This document shows, one piece after another, positions 8,202-16,742 of a DNA stretch of 64,000 bases. Origin of the DNA: Nocardia mikamii NBRC 108933 (lineage in GTDB: Bacteria; Actinomycetota; Actinomycetes; Mycobacteriales; Mycobacteriaceae); NCBI RefSeq assembly GCF_001613505.1, contig NZ_BDCM01000013.1, forward strand, positions 310,001-374,000. The letters are read 5' to 3'. Under the pieces are notes generated by a model that ran no database searches, had not been told where the DNA came from, and was given only the letters and a program-made list of their open reading frames with translations. Numbering within the stretch: the first letter of the stretch is position 1; the number at the start of each line of letters is the position of its first letter. The position numbers and the translations under genes were made by a program.

Positions 8202-9326
8202 ATGTTCCTGGCACTGCGCGAACTGTGGTACGCGCGAGTGAGATTCGGCCTGATGGGCGGCGTGGTCGCGCTCATCTCGATCCTGACCGTGATGCTGTCC
8301 GGACTGTCTTCCGGGCTGGTCGACGACGGCGTCTCGGGCCTGCGCGCCCTGCCCGTCGACGCCTTCGCCTTCGCGCACGGCACCAAGACCGACTCGGCAT
8401 TCACCCGCAGCACGATCGACACCGCGCAGGTCGCGGCGTGGCGGTCCCAGCCGGGTGTGGCCGACGCCGCGCCCTTCGGTAATACGCTGGTCAATGCCAA
8501 GACCAGCGGTGGGGTCGCGGTCGACTTCGCCCTGTTCGGCGTCGATCCGCAGTCGTTTTTGGCGCCGGACCCGGCGCAGGGCGCGCGGCTGGATCGAGCG
8601 GACGGCATCGTCGTCAGCGCGACCGCGCTCGACAAGGGTGCGCGACTCGGCGACACCGTCGTGATCGATCGGCTCGGCACGACGCTGACGATCGTCGGTG
8701 TCACGGCGGGCAAACAGACCTTCGGCCACGTCGATGTCGCGTATGTGCCGCTGCACACCTGGCAGCAGATCCATGCCGGGGTCGAACCGGGCGAGCAGGT
8801 GCGGGAGCAGGCCTACCGGGAAGCCAGTGCCGTGGCTCTGCGCGCGCGGCCGGGGGCGACTCTCGACCTCGCCGCCGGCGACGCGGCCGCGGATACGACC
8901 GCCATGACGCGCACCGCCTCCTACGACGCCTCCCCCGGCTTCTCGGCGGAGATGGCGACCATGTCGCTGATCAAGGTGTTCCTCTATGCGATCTCGGCGC
9001 TGGTGGTCGGTGCGTTCTTCCTGGTGTGGACCATTCAGCGCGCGGGCGAACTGGCGGTGTTGCGGGCGATCGGCGCACCGACGCGGTTCCTGCTCGCGGA
9101 CGGACTGACTCAGGCCGTGGTCGTGCTGGTCGGGGCGACCGCCGTCGGGGTGCTGGTCGCCGTCGGCGGCAGCCGGTTCATTCACGGTATGCCGTTCACC
9201 CTCGACCCCGCGGCCATCGCCACCGGCGCGGGTCTGCTGGTGCTGCTCGGCGTGCTGGGCGCGGGCGCCGCCATCGTGCGCGTCACCCGAATCGATCCCC
9301 TCACGGCCCTGGGAGCCAACCGATGA
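8202..9326 (+). CDS. ABC transporter permease, FtsX/MacB type
   Basis: A 374-residue membrane protein with MacB topology: one N-terminal membrane segment (about 16-38), a large extracytoplasmic domain (about 40-245), then three membrane segments near 252-272, 300-322 and 338-362 carrying the FtsX-like domain with ELAVLRAIGA. A GAGGAG ribosome binding site precedes the ATG. The stop overlaps the ATG of the ATPase gene (ATGA), so they are translationally coupled. Such exporters move peptides, lipids or drugs across or out of the membrane; the cargo is unknown. A TetR gene follows and may control them. Confidence 0.88.
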   Translation: MFLALRELWYARVRFGLMGGVVALISILTVMLSGLSSGLVDDGVSGLRALPVDAFAFAHGTKTDSAFTRSTIDTAQVAAWRSQPGVADAAPFGNTLVNAKTSGGVAVDFALFGVDPQSFLAPDPAQGARLDRADGIVVSATALDKGARLGDTVVIDRLGTTLTIVGVTAGKQTFGHVDVAYVPLHTWQQIHAGVEPGEQVREQAYREASAVALRARPGATLDLAAGDAAADTTAMTRTASYDASPGFSAEMATMSLIKVFLYAISALVVGAFFLVWTIQRAGELAVLRAIGAPTRFLLADGLTQAVVVLVGATAVGVLVAVGGSRFIHGMPFTLDPAAIATGAGLLVLLGVLGAGAAIVRVTRIDPLTALGANR

Positions 9327-10057
9327 GCCTGTTCACCACACGCAAAGCCGATGCGGCACAGAACAATACGCGCGGGTGCGACCTCGACGACGCGATGACG
9401 GGCCTCGAACTGGACGGCGTAGCCCTCACCCTCGGCGACGGCGCCGATACGGTGACCGCGCTGGACGACATTCACCTGTCGGTCACGCCCGGGGAATTCG
9501 TCGCGATCATCGGCCCCTCCGGTTCGGGCAAATCGAGTCTGCTCGCCGTGGCGGGCGGGCTCACCACGCCCGACGCGGGACGAGTCCGCATCGGCGGCAC
9601 CGATCTCACCGCCCTCGGCGCCCGGGCCCGCACCCGATTCCGCCTGCGCCACATCGGTTTCGTCTTCCAATCGGGCAACCTCCTGCCCGCGCTCACGGCC
9701 GCCGATCAACTGCGACTGATCGCCCGGCTCACCGGCGCGCGACGCGATCCGCGGGAATTGCTCGACGCGGTCGGGATGGGCGAGAAGGCGAATCGACGAC
9801 CGGAGCAACTGTCCGGCGGGGAACGCCAGCGCGTCGGCATCGCCCGCGCACTCATCGGCTCACCGCGAGTCCTGCTGGTCGACGAGCCCACCGCCGCCCT
9901 GGACCGCGCCCGCAGCGCTGAGGTGGTGGAACTGCTGGCCCGCGAAGCCCGCGCGGCGGCGGTCGCCACCGTCATGGTCACCCACGACCACGACATCCTC
10001 GACCGCTGCGACCGCGTCCTGCACATGATCGACGGCCGACTCACCCCCGGACGCTGA
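9323..10057 (+). CDS. ABC transporter ATP-binding protein, LolD/MacB type
   Basis: A 244-residue ABC ATPase with Walker A GPSGSGKS (64-71), Q-loop FQSGNLLP, signature LSGGERQRVGIARAL, Walker B LLVDEPTAALD and switch His in VMVTHDHD. It powers the permease encoded just upstream, whose stop it overlaps by 4 bp. The ATG at 9323 is set by that overlap; an internal Met (MTGLEL, residue 25) is close to the start of the ABC fold, so about 25 residues form an N-terminal extension. Confidence 0.92.
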   Translation: MSLFTTRKADAAQNNTRGCDLDDAMTGLELDGVALTLGDGADTVTALDDIHLSVTPGEFVAIIGPSGSGKSSLLAVAGGLTTPDAGRVRIGGTDLTALGARARTRFRLRHIGFVFQSGNLLPALTAADQLRLIARLTGARRDPRELLDAVGMGEKANRRPEQLSGGERQRVGIARALIGSPRVLLVDEPTAALDRARSAEVVELLAREARAAAVATVMVTHDHDILDRCDRVLHMIDGRLTPGR

Positions 10058-10170
10058 ACTCGCGCCACACGCCGGCGGCCACGGCGACCGGGTGTGATAG
10101 CACTGTCGCGAGGGTCGGACGCAGATCCGGCCGTGCGAAGACCTGCCCGGTCGTGCGAGAAGGAGGTGTC

Positions 10171-10800
10171 GTGCCGAGAATTCAGGCGGCGACGGTGGCG
10201 GAACACCGGCAGGCGCAGCGGCGTGCCCTCCTCGATGCCGCCCGCGCGATCCTCTCCGAACAGACCGGTGCGGCGCCCACTCTCGCCGAGGTGGCTGCCC
10301 GCGCCGGCCTGGCCCGGCCCAGCGTGTATCAGTATTTCGGCTCCCGAGACGAACTGTTCGAAGCGGTATTGGCCGACGCGCTCCCCCGCTGGCGCGAGCG
10401 GATCGCCGAACGCATGGCCGCGGCCGGCGATCCCGGCGGCAAGGTCCTGGCGTATGCGATGGCCAACCTCGAACTGGTCGACGAGGGCGAACACGCAGTG
10501 GTCCAAGGACTTTCGACCCACGTCGCCCCCGACGCCCTCGCCGCCCAGGGCCGCGCCATCCACGACGAACTCCGCACACCGCTGATCGCCGCGCTGATCG
10601 AACTCGGCGCACCCGATCCGGCGACGACCGCCGAACTGATCAACGCCGTCGTCCACACCGCCTCACGCCTGGTGGAGGATCACGCGCCGGTCGACGCCGT
10701 GGCGGCGCGCGTCCGAGAACTGCTCGGTCCGTATCTGCGTCACACCGCGTCCGGCACGCACGCACCCGGCGGCGTCTCGACGCGGCCGACGTCTGGATGA
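10171..10800 (+). CDS. TetR/AcrR-family transcriptional regulator
   Basis: About 209 residues. The N-terminal TetR helix-turn-helix is clear: RRALLDAARAILSE, then PTLAEVAARAGLARPSVYQYFGSRDELFEAVL near residues 35-65. The C-terminal ligand domain is divergent, as usual. The GTG at 10171-10173 has a strong GAAGGAGG ribosome binding site. It follows the ABC exporter genes on the same strand by about 110 bp and is a natural candidate to regulate them; ligand unknown. Confidence 0.88.
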   Translation: MPRIQAATVAEHRQAQRRALLDAARAILSEQTGAAPTLAEVAARAGLARPSVYQYFGSRDELFEAVLADALPRWRERIAERMAAAGDPGGKVLAYAMANLELVDEGEHAVVQGLSTHVAPDALAAQGRAIHDELRTPLIAALIELGAPDPATTAELINAVVHTASRLVEDHAPVDAVAARVRELLGPYLRHTASGTHAPGGVSTRPTSG

Positions 10801-10828
10801 TCCCGCCATACCCGGGGGCCGTCGCGCG

Positions 10829-11809
10829 TCAGCGTGCGGCAGGAGGATCGGCGACCACCCGGAAGCCCAGATTCCCGGTGGAGGAGACCGGTTCGCTGCC
10901 CTGCCGCGCCGAGACCCGGTAGCGGCGGCAGTAGGACAGGTGGCACAGATACGAGCCGCCCCGCATCACCCGGTCGCGGCCGAGATCGGGTCCGGTGGGA
11001 TTCGCCTCGGGACTGTGCCGGTAGTAGTCCGGCGAGAAGAAATCCGAACACCACTCCCACACGTTTCCGGTGGTGTTGTAGAGCCCGAAACCATTGGGCG
11101 CGTAGGCATTCACGGGCATCGTGCCCAGATGCGCGCCTGGGGCCGTGCGGGGAAAGTCGCCGGTGAAGACGTTCATCCGTCGCTGCCCGCCCGGCTCGAA
11201 GTCCTCGCCCCAGGGAAACGGGCCGGTGGATCCGCCGCGAGCGGCGTACTCCCATTCGGCCTCGGTGGGCAACCGGGTGCCCGACCACGCGCAGAAGGCT
11301 CGCGCGTCCTCCCAGGACACGTGGACCACGGGATGATCGGCCAGGGTGCCGACATCGGAGTCGGGTCCGAACGGATGGGCCCAGTCCGCGCCCTCCACCT
11401 GCCGCCACCACGGGGCGTTCACCACCGCGCGGGTCGGCGGCATATCCGGCGGCAGCAGCCCGGCGAAGACGAACGACCAGCCGTATTTCTCGGCATCGGT
11501 GCGGTAGCCGGTGCCGGCGACGAAGTCGGCGAAGTCGGCGTTGGTCACGGCGTACCGGCCGATGGCGAAGGCGTCGACCGTGACCGGGTGGCACGGCCCC
11601 TCGCCGTCGCCGGGATACGCCCACCGGCTCTCGTCTCCCATCGTGAAGGTGCCGCCCGGGACCGGAACCAATGCGGAGTCGAACTCCCGGCCGTGTTCTC
11701 CCTCGGCCGGGCGACCGATGACGCCGACGCCCTCGGTCGAATCGGCGCTCTTTCCCGCTGACGGCGCGCAGCAGGCGTGGTGGGTGCCGGAGTCGGTGCG
11801 GTGTGGCAT
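10829..11809 (-). CDS. Formylglycine-generating enzyme (sulfatase-modifying factor)
   Basis: A 326-residue FGE-sulfatase domain protein. The domain starts at FDSALVPVPGGTFTMGDE and contains RLPTEAEWEYAARGG and NVWEWC. The decisive feature is GSYLCHLSYCRRYRVSAR near 285-302: the two cysteines (about 289 and 294, spacing C-x4-C) match the copper-binding active-site pair of genuine FGEs (human Cys336/Cys341), which oxidise a Cys in CxPxR motifs of sulfatases to formylglycine. Many FGE-fold relatives such as EgtB lack this pair. The N-terminus has an HHACC run. The ATG at 11807-11809 has GGAGAGGAA upstream. No sulfatase gene is in this window. Confidence 0.88.
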   Translation of the reverse strand: MPHRTDSGTHHACCAPSAGKSADSTEGVGVIGRPAEGEHGREFDSALVPVPGGTFTMGDESRWAYPGDGEGPCHPVTVDAFAIGRYAVTNADFADFVAGTGYRTDAEKYGWSFVFAGLLPPDMPPTRAVVNAPWWRQVEGADWAHPFGPDSDVGTLADHPVVHVSWEDARAFCAWSGTRLPTEAEWEYAARGGSTGPFPWGEDFEPGGQRRMNVFTGDFPRTAPGAHLGTMPVNAYAPNGFGLYNTTGNVWEWCSDFFSPDYYRHSPEANPTGPDLGRDRVMRGGSYLCHLSYCRRYRVSARQGSEPVSSTGNLGFRVVADPPAAR

Positions 11810-12290
11810 GACTTCCTCTCCCTCACTGTCCGAAACGTCAACGCAGGCAGCGATAGCCGACCGTACGCTGACCCCGACCGTACCGCCCGATTCGCCCGGT
11901 CGGGGGCGGTATCGGCAACTGGGTGCGCGGGAGCGCGGGACGGCACCGGAATTCACCCCGAGCGGATGAGGCCACCTCCGCGACCCAGTGGAACACCACG
12001 GCGCTGCGCTCGCTGCCCCGCTCCACCTTCCGGAGACAGCCTCGATAGCCACCGCATTGCGGAAGGCCGGCTGGGGCATCTACTGGGTCGGCGAGCACGC
12101 CGTTATCACGGTCGACGAACGGACCGCCGGCTCGTCGAGGGAGCGGTGACCGCTGGGACGGGGCTTCGACGAGCAGCGAGTACCGCGCGATTGCCGCCAC
12201 TGCGGCGGTGCCGCGATGGCCGCCTCCGCGGCGGTGCCGCGATTGCCGCCTCCGCGGCGGTGCCGCGGGCCGACCCCGGGGCACCGGCTT
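11810..12290. other. Intergenic region between FGE gene and ilvE
   Basis: This 481-bp region lies upstream of the FGE gene and downstream of ilvE (both minus strand). It holds the 26-bp triple tandem repeat listed separately and otherwise no convincing gene. Confidence 0.4.
12186..12263. repeat. Three tandem copies of a 26-bp GC-rich unit
   Basis: Three consecutive 26-bp units at 12186-12211, 12212-12237 and 12238-12263 differ at only a few positions. Each unit contains complementary arms of the type CCGCC and GGCGG, so each can fold into a short hairpin. The block begins 28 bp past the ilvE stop on the minus strand and may serve as a 3' transcript end or mRNA-stability element; copy number may vary between strains. 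Confidence 0.7.
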
Positions 12291-13391
12291 TCACGCCAGT
12301 GTGCGCAACCAGCCGTGGTTGTCGGCGAATGTGCCGCGCTGAATTCCGGTCAGCGTGTCGCGCAGCGCCATGGTGACCTCGCCGGGCTCCCCGCCGCCGA
12401 TCTCGAATTCCCCCTCGGCGGACTGCACCCAGCCGACCGGCGTGATGACCGCGGCGGTGCCGCACGCGAAAACCTCGGTGATCTCACCGGATTCGGCGCC
12501 CTTGCGCCATTCCTCGACCGACACCTTGCGTTCCTCGACCGGATAACCGGAGTCGGCGGCCAGGGTCAGCAGACTGTCGCGGGTGATACCCGGTAGCAGC
12601 GACCCCGACAGTTCCGGCGTGACCAACCGGGCCTCGGAACCGGAACCGTAGACGAAGAACAGGTTGTTGGTGCCCATCTCCTCGACGTATTTGCGCTCGC
12701 ACGCGTCGAGCCACACGACCTGGTCGCAGCCCTTGTCGGTGGCCTGCTGCTGGGCGAGCAGCGAGGACGCGTAGTTGCCGGCGACCTTGGCCTCCCCGGT
12801 ACCGCCGGGCGCGGCACGCACGTATTCGGTGGACAGCCACACCCGCACGGGCTTCACGCCACGCGGAAAGTACGCTCCGGCGGGCGAACCCAGCACCAGG
12901 TACTTGTAGCCGGACGCGGGCTTCACGCCCAGCCCCGCCTCGGTGGCGAACATGAACGGCCGCAGGTACAGCGACTCCTCACCACCGGCGGCCGGCACCC
13001 AGTCCGCGTCGACCTCGAGCAGCTGCCGCACCGATTCGATGAACAGTTCCTCCGGCAGCTCCGCCATCGCCAGCCGCCGCGCCGACCGCTGGAACCGCGC
13101 CGCGTTGGCATCGATGCGGAAGGTGGCGATACTGCCGTCGGCCTGCCGATACGCCTTGAGGCCCTCGAAGATGGCCTGGCCGTAGTGGAACACCATCGTC
13201 GCCGGATCCATCGACAGCGGCCCGTACGGTTCGACCCGCGCGTTCGTCCACTGCCCGTCGAGGTAGTCGATCGACACCATGTGGTCGGTGAAGTAGCGAC
13301 CGAACCCGGGCGCCGCCAGAATCTCCGTGCGCCGATCCGCCGGAACCGGGGCGGGATGCGGGGTACGAGTGAACTGTGCGGCGACTGTCAT
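12291..13391 (-). CDS. ilvE: Branched-chain-amino-acid aminotransferase
   Basis: A 366-residue fold-type IV PLP enzyme that makes the last step of Leu, Ile and Val synthesis (and the first of their breakdown). Family features include FGRYFTDHMVSIDY, the YGQAIFEGLKAYR segment, LRPFMFATE, GEAKVAGNYASSLLAQ with the PLP-binding Lys, and YVEEMGTNNLFFVYG. The length is normal. The ATG gives the standard start. It is the counterpart of Rv2210c, and gcvT (Rv2211c counterpart) lies next to it on the same strand. Confidence 0.95.
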   Translation of the reverse strand: MTVAAQFTRTPHPAPVPADRRTEILAAPGFGRYFTDHMVSIDYLDGQWTNARVEPYGPLSMDPATMVFHYGQAIFEGLKAYRQADGSIATFRIDANAARFQRSARRLAMAELPEELFIESVRQLLEVDADWVPAAGGEESLYLRPFMFATEAGLGVKPASGYKYLVLGSPAGAYFPRGVKPVRVWLSTEYVRAAPGGTGEAKVAGNYASSLLAQQQATDKGCDQVVWLDACERKYVEEMGTNNLFFVYGSGSEARLVTPELSGSLLPGITRDSLLTLAADSGYPVEERKVSVEEWRKGAESGEITEVFACGTAAVITPVGWVQSAEGEFEIGGGEPGEVTMALRDTLTGIQRGTFADNHGWLRTLA

Positions 13392-13637
13392 GACCTCGAT
13401 ACTAGAACTGCGGCCCTCGGCGCCGATGCTCGGACCTGCGTCGAGACTCGCCGGGCAGCGGGCCGGGAACCGGACAATCGCGGCGTAATGCCCTCTTGAC
13501 GGCGTCCGATACGAGCCATTCGCTCCACCCCGCCGATCCCGCCTGCCACCGTCGTGCAGGGCACATACCGGTCACCGGACGCTTCACTCCGGAAAGGTCA
13601 TGATTTCCGTCACGTGTGTGGGGTCCGCGACCGCCGT

Positions 13638-14738
13638 TCAGGAGGTGTGCGGTGTGACGAACGGCGGGCGCACCACCTCGGCGCGCACGCGGCGGCCGCG
13701 TACATCGACGGTGACCTCGTCGCCCGGCTCCACTCCGGCGTCGGTATTCAGCAACGCCAGCGCGATGCCCACCTTGAGACTCGGCGAGAAGGTACCCGAG
13801 GTGGTTTCGCCGACCGTCTCCTCGCCGCGCAGCACCGACTGCCCCTGCCGCAGCACACCGCGATCGAGAGCTTTGAGCCCCAACAGGATTCGCCGCGGGC
13901 CCGCCGACTTCTCCTGCGTCAGTGCCGCTTTGCCCCAGAACTCCGGCTTCTTCCAGCCGACCGCCCAGCCCGCGCGGGCCTGCACCGGCGAAATCTCCGG
14001 CGACAGCTCGTGGCCGTGCAGCGGATAGCCCATCTCGGTGCGCAGGGTGTCGCGCGCACCCAGTCCGGCCGGCTGCCCACCCGCCGCGTCGACCTGCGCC
14101 GCCAGCGCACGGAAAACCGCCTGGGCATCGGACCAGCGCGGCAGCAGTTCATAGCCGTGCTCGCCGGTGTATCCGGTCCGGCAGACGCGCACCGGCCGCC
14201 CGTCCCATTCGGCATCGGCGAACGCCATGTACTCCATATCGGTCGGAAGACCCAGTGCGGCAAGCACTTCCGCCGATTTCGGGCCCTGCACCGCGAAGAC
14301 CGCGTACTCGCGGTGCTCATCGGTGACCGTGATGCCCTCCGGCGCCGCCGTGCGCAACTCCGCCACCACCGCGGCCGTGTTGGCCGCATTCGGCACCAGG
14401 AAGATCTCGTCGTCGGAGACGTAGTAGGCGATCAGATCGTCGATCACCCCGCCCTGCTCGGTGCAGCACAGCGTGTACTGCGCCTTCCCCGGCCCGACGC
14501 GGCCGAGATCGTTGGTCAGCGCCGCGTTCACGAACGCCGCCGCCCCCGCGCCGCGCACGGTCGCCTTACCGAGATGGCTCACATCGAAAACACCGACGGT
14601 GGTCCGCACGGCGGTGTGCTCGGCGACGGTGCCCGCGTACTGCACCGGCATCTCCCACCCCCCGAACGGGGCGAAGGTCGCGCCCAGCTCCACATGGACG
14701 GCGTGGATGGGGCCCTGCTGCAGCGTCTCGTCGGTCAC
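13638..14738 (-). CDS. gcvT: Aminomethyltransferase (glycine cleavage system T protein)
   Basis: A 366-residue T protein that transfers the aminomethyl carbon from lipoylated H protein to tetrahydrofolate. Conserved segments: LGATFAPFGGWEMPVQY, VGVFDVSHLGK, LTNDLGRVGPGKAQYTL, the Asp of the active site in GVIDDLIAY, RTGYTGEHGYEL and LGARDTLRTEMGYPLHGHE. The other glycine cleavage genes are not in this window. No glycine riboswitch was recognised upstream. Confidence 0.95.
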   Translation of the reverse strand: MTDETLQQGPIHAVHVELGATFAPFGGWEMPVQYAGTVAEHTAVRTTVGVFDVSHLGKATVRGAGAAAFVNAALTNDLGRVGPGKAQYTLCCTEQGGVIDDLIAYYVSDDEIFLVPNAANTAAVVAELRTAAPEGITVTDEHREYAVFAVQGPKSAEVLAALGLPTDMEYMAFADAEWDGRPVRVCRTGYTGEHGYELLPRWSDAQAVFRALAAQVDAAGGQPAGLGARDTLRTEMGYPLHGHELSPEISPVQARAGWAVGWKKPEFWGKAALTQEKSAGPRRILLGLKALDRGVLRQGQSVLRGEETVGETTSGTFSPSLKVGIALALLNTDAGVEPGDEVTVDVRGRRVRAEVVRPPFVTPHTS

Positions 14739-14828
14739 CCGGCGAGCTTATCGAGCGTTGTCCGCCGGTGGTCCACGGCCGGGCCGCCGTGTCGGTCCGG
14801 CGCTGCGCACCGCGCGCGGACCCGCCGC

Positions 14829-15215
14829 TTACGCCGGTTCGTCCTGACGCGCCCCCTCGGGCTCGCCCGCATCCAGCAGTGCGTCGCCGTGGATCTCGAT
14901 CCACTCGCCGAGCGCGCGCATCGGTCCCTCGACGAGGCTGCGCCCCAGCGGCGTCAGCGCGTATTCGACCCGGGGCGGAGCTTGCGCGTAGCGCTGACGC
15001 CCGATCAGGCCGCGGCCGAGCAGCCGGCGCAATGCCTCGGTGAGCGCCTTGTCGCTGATCCCGCCGATCTCGGCGCGCAATTCGCTGCGCCGGCGCGCCC
15101 CGGCCAGCAGCCCGACCAACACCACCGGATCCCAGGTGTGCGCGAAAAGGTCTGTGGCCGCGCGCAATCGGCAGTCGGCGACCAATTCGCCCGCATGCTC
15201 GTCGTCACCGCTCAT
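14829..15215 (-). CDS. HxlR-family winged-helix regulator
   Basis: A 128-residue HxlR-type DNA-binding protein: CRLRAATDLFAHTWDPVVLVGLLAG, RRRSELRAEIGGISDKALTEALRRL (recognition region), GLIGRQRYAQAPPRVEYALTPLGRSL. It is divergent from the NADP-binding oxidoreductase gene at 15306, with 90 bp between them containing a 16-bp perfect palindrome, so it probably controls that gene and itself. Such regulators often respond to aldehydes, quinones or oxidants; the signal here is unknown. Confidence 0.9.
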   Translation of the reverse strand: MSGDDEHAGELVADCRLRAATDLFAHTWDPVVLVGLLAGARRRSELRAEIGGISDKALTEALRRLLGRGLIGRQRYAQAPPRVEYALTPLGRSLVEGPMRALGEWIEIHGDALLDAGEPEGARQDEPA

Positions 15216-15239
15216 CCCGTGATGATCACCCCTCCGTCG

Positions 15240-15255
15240 CGCACCGATCGGTGCG
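15240..15255. promoter_or_regulatory. 16-bp perfect palindrome, likely HxlR operator
   Basis: A perfect 16-bp inverted repeat built on CGCACCGA/TCGGTGCG lies 25 bp upstream of the HxlR start and 51 bp upstream of the oxidoreductase start. Its symmetry suits a dimeric winged-helix regulator, and its place between divergent genes suits control of both. Binding is inferred. Confidence 0.6.
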
Positions 15256-15305
15256 TATCGGCTCCCCTACCGTAGCGCCGGATCGACAAATCGAAGGAGC
15301 ACACG

Positions 15306-16106
15306 ATGCGCATACGTATCACGATTCTCGGCACCGGCACCTTGGCCGAGGCATTGGGCCGCCGATGGGCGCGCGCCGGACACGAGATCACGGTGGCCGG
15401 GCGTTCGACGGACAAGGCCGAGGCGCTCGCGCGGCAGCTCGGTGCCGACGTGCGGACCGTGCCGTTGACGGAGATCGCGGCGGGCGGACAGGTGGTCCCG
15501 CACGCTCCGGCGGAGCCGTACCCAGCGACAGTCGCAGCAGGCCGGGAGGCAAAGTCTGCGACCGACGCGGGCACGCGAGCAGCAGCCGGACCGGCGGCAA
15601 GCACCGGCACCGAGCCGCGGGCCGATGCGGAGGCGGTATTGCTGGCGGTGGCCTACACCGGAGTCGAGGAGGTTCTGCGCGCGGTCGGTGCGCCCGGCGG
15701 CGCGCTGGCGGGTCTCACCGTCATCGACGCGACCAATGCGATCGACCACGGTGTCGGCGTGCTGCGCCTGCCGCCCGGCACCTCGCATGCGCAGCGCGTG
15801 GCCGAACTCGCGCCGGGAGCCCACGTGGTCAAGGCGTTCCACCTGTTCCCCAGCGAGCAATGGGCCGCGACCGAAACCGCCGACACCGCAGCCACCCACC
15901 TACCGCCGTCGGTCACGATCTGCGGCGACGACCCGACCGCTCTGCGCACCACCGGACAACTGGTCCGCGACGTCGGCGCCGTACCGGTTGTGCTGGGCGG
16001 TTTGGACCGCGCCCGTCAATTGGAAGAGGCCGCCGGTTTCGTCATCTCGCTGGCCTTCTCCGGCGTGGACCCCAGCCGGGCGGTGCCGGCCATGCCCAAC
16101 CCGTAG
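15306..16106 (+). CDS. NADP-binding (F420-dependent reductase-like) oxidoreductase with an Ala-rich insert
   Basis: About 266 residues. An N-terminal Rossmann fold (ITILGTGTLAEALGRRWARAGHEITVAGRS, where R/S suggests NADP preference) is followed by VIDATNAI and VVKAFHLFPSEQW segments typical of NPD/F420-dependent NADP reductase-like proteins. Residues about 60-105 form an Ala/Gly/Pro-rich insert between the second and third beta strands that normal members lack. The ATG has a good GAAGGAG ribosome binding site. It is divergent from, and probably controlled by, the HxlR gene. Confidence 0.8.
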   Translation: MRIRITILGTGTLAEALGRRWARAGHEITVAGRSTDKAEALARQLGADVRTVPLTEIAAGGQVVPHAPAEPYPATVAAGREAKSATDAGTRAAAGPAASTGTEPRADAEAVLLAVAYTGVEEVLRAVGAPGGALAGLTVIDATNAIDHGVGVLRLPPGTSHAQRVAELAPGAHVVKAFHLFPSEQWAATETADTAATHLPPSVTICGDDPTALRTTGQLVRDVGAVPVVLGGLDRARQLEEAAGFVISLAFSGVDPSRAVPAMPNP

Positions 16107-16267
16107 TTCGATGCGCCGCGCCGGCCGCGCACGTCATCGCAGCGAGAGAAACCTCGCAGCCCGGCCGCGGCGAATGTGAGATCGGAGCAACCGCCTCTCT
16201 ACACAGGGCAACCGGTCGGCGACACACCACTAACGGAGGTGAAACACACCGCTGATTTCCTGTTTTC

Positions 16268-16687
16268 ATGCGAATCTCGTCACTTTTCTCGAAATCGTCC
16301 GCGGCCCCGTCCGTGCCAGCCCCGTCGATCTACGAGCAGATCGGCGGGCACGAGGCACTGGAAACCGTCGTCGAAGACTTCTACGTCCGAGTCCTCGCCG
16401 ACGAGGACCTCGCCGGCTTCTTCACCGGCACCAACATGTCGAGGTTGAAGGGCCGCCAGGTGGAATTCTTCGCCGCCGCTCTCGGCGGGCCCGAGCCGTA
16501 CACCGGCGCCCCGATGAAGCAGGTCCACCAGGGCCGCGGCATCACCATGCACCACTTCACCCTCGTCGCCGCCCACCTCACCGACGCCCTCGTGGCCGCC
16601 GGCGTTCAGGAGCCGACCCTCGGCGAAATCATCGGCGCCATCGCACCTTTGGCACCGGAGATCGCCTCCGACGCGCCCGTGTCGTGA
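16268..16687 (+). CDS. Group I truncated haemoglobin
   Basis: A 139-residue protein with a group I truncated globin from residue 21 on: SIYEQIGGHEALETVVEDFYVRVL (with the B10 Tyr in DFY), FFTGTNMSRLKGRQVEFFAAALGGPEPYTG, and the proximal His in GRGITMHHFTLV. In mycobacteria, GlbN binds O2 and detoxifies nitric oxide. The first 20 residues are a Ser/Pro-rich extension. A stop codon 14 bp upstream in the same frame makes this ATG the earliest start; the GGAGGT at 16235-16240 is too far to be a normal ribosome binding site. Confidence 0.9.
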   Translation: MRISSLFSKSSAAPSVPAPSIYEQIGGHEALETVVEDFYVRVLADEDLAGFFTGTNMSRLKGRQVEFFAAALGGPEPYTGAPMKQVHQGRGITMHHFTLVAAHLTDALVAAGVQEPTLGEIIGAIAPLAPEIASDAPVS

Positions 16688-16742
16688 GCCTGACTCGCGG
16701 CGTGTCGGGGAGAGAGCCACACCACCCTGCGCCGGCGACCCG

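Noticed and set aside
12186..12263. CRISPR array
   Set aside because: The three units are directly adjacent with no spacers and there are no cas genes.
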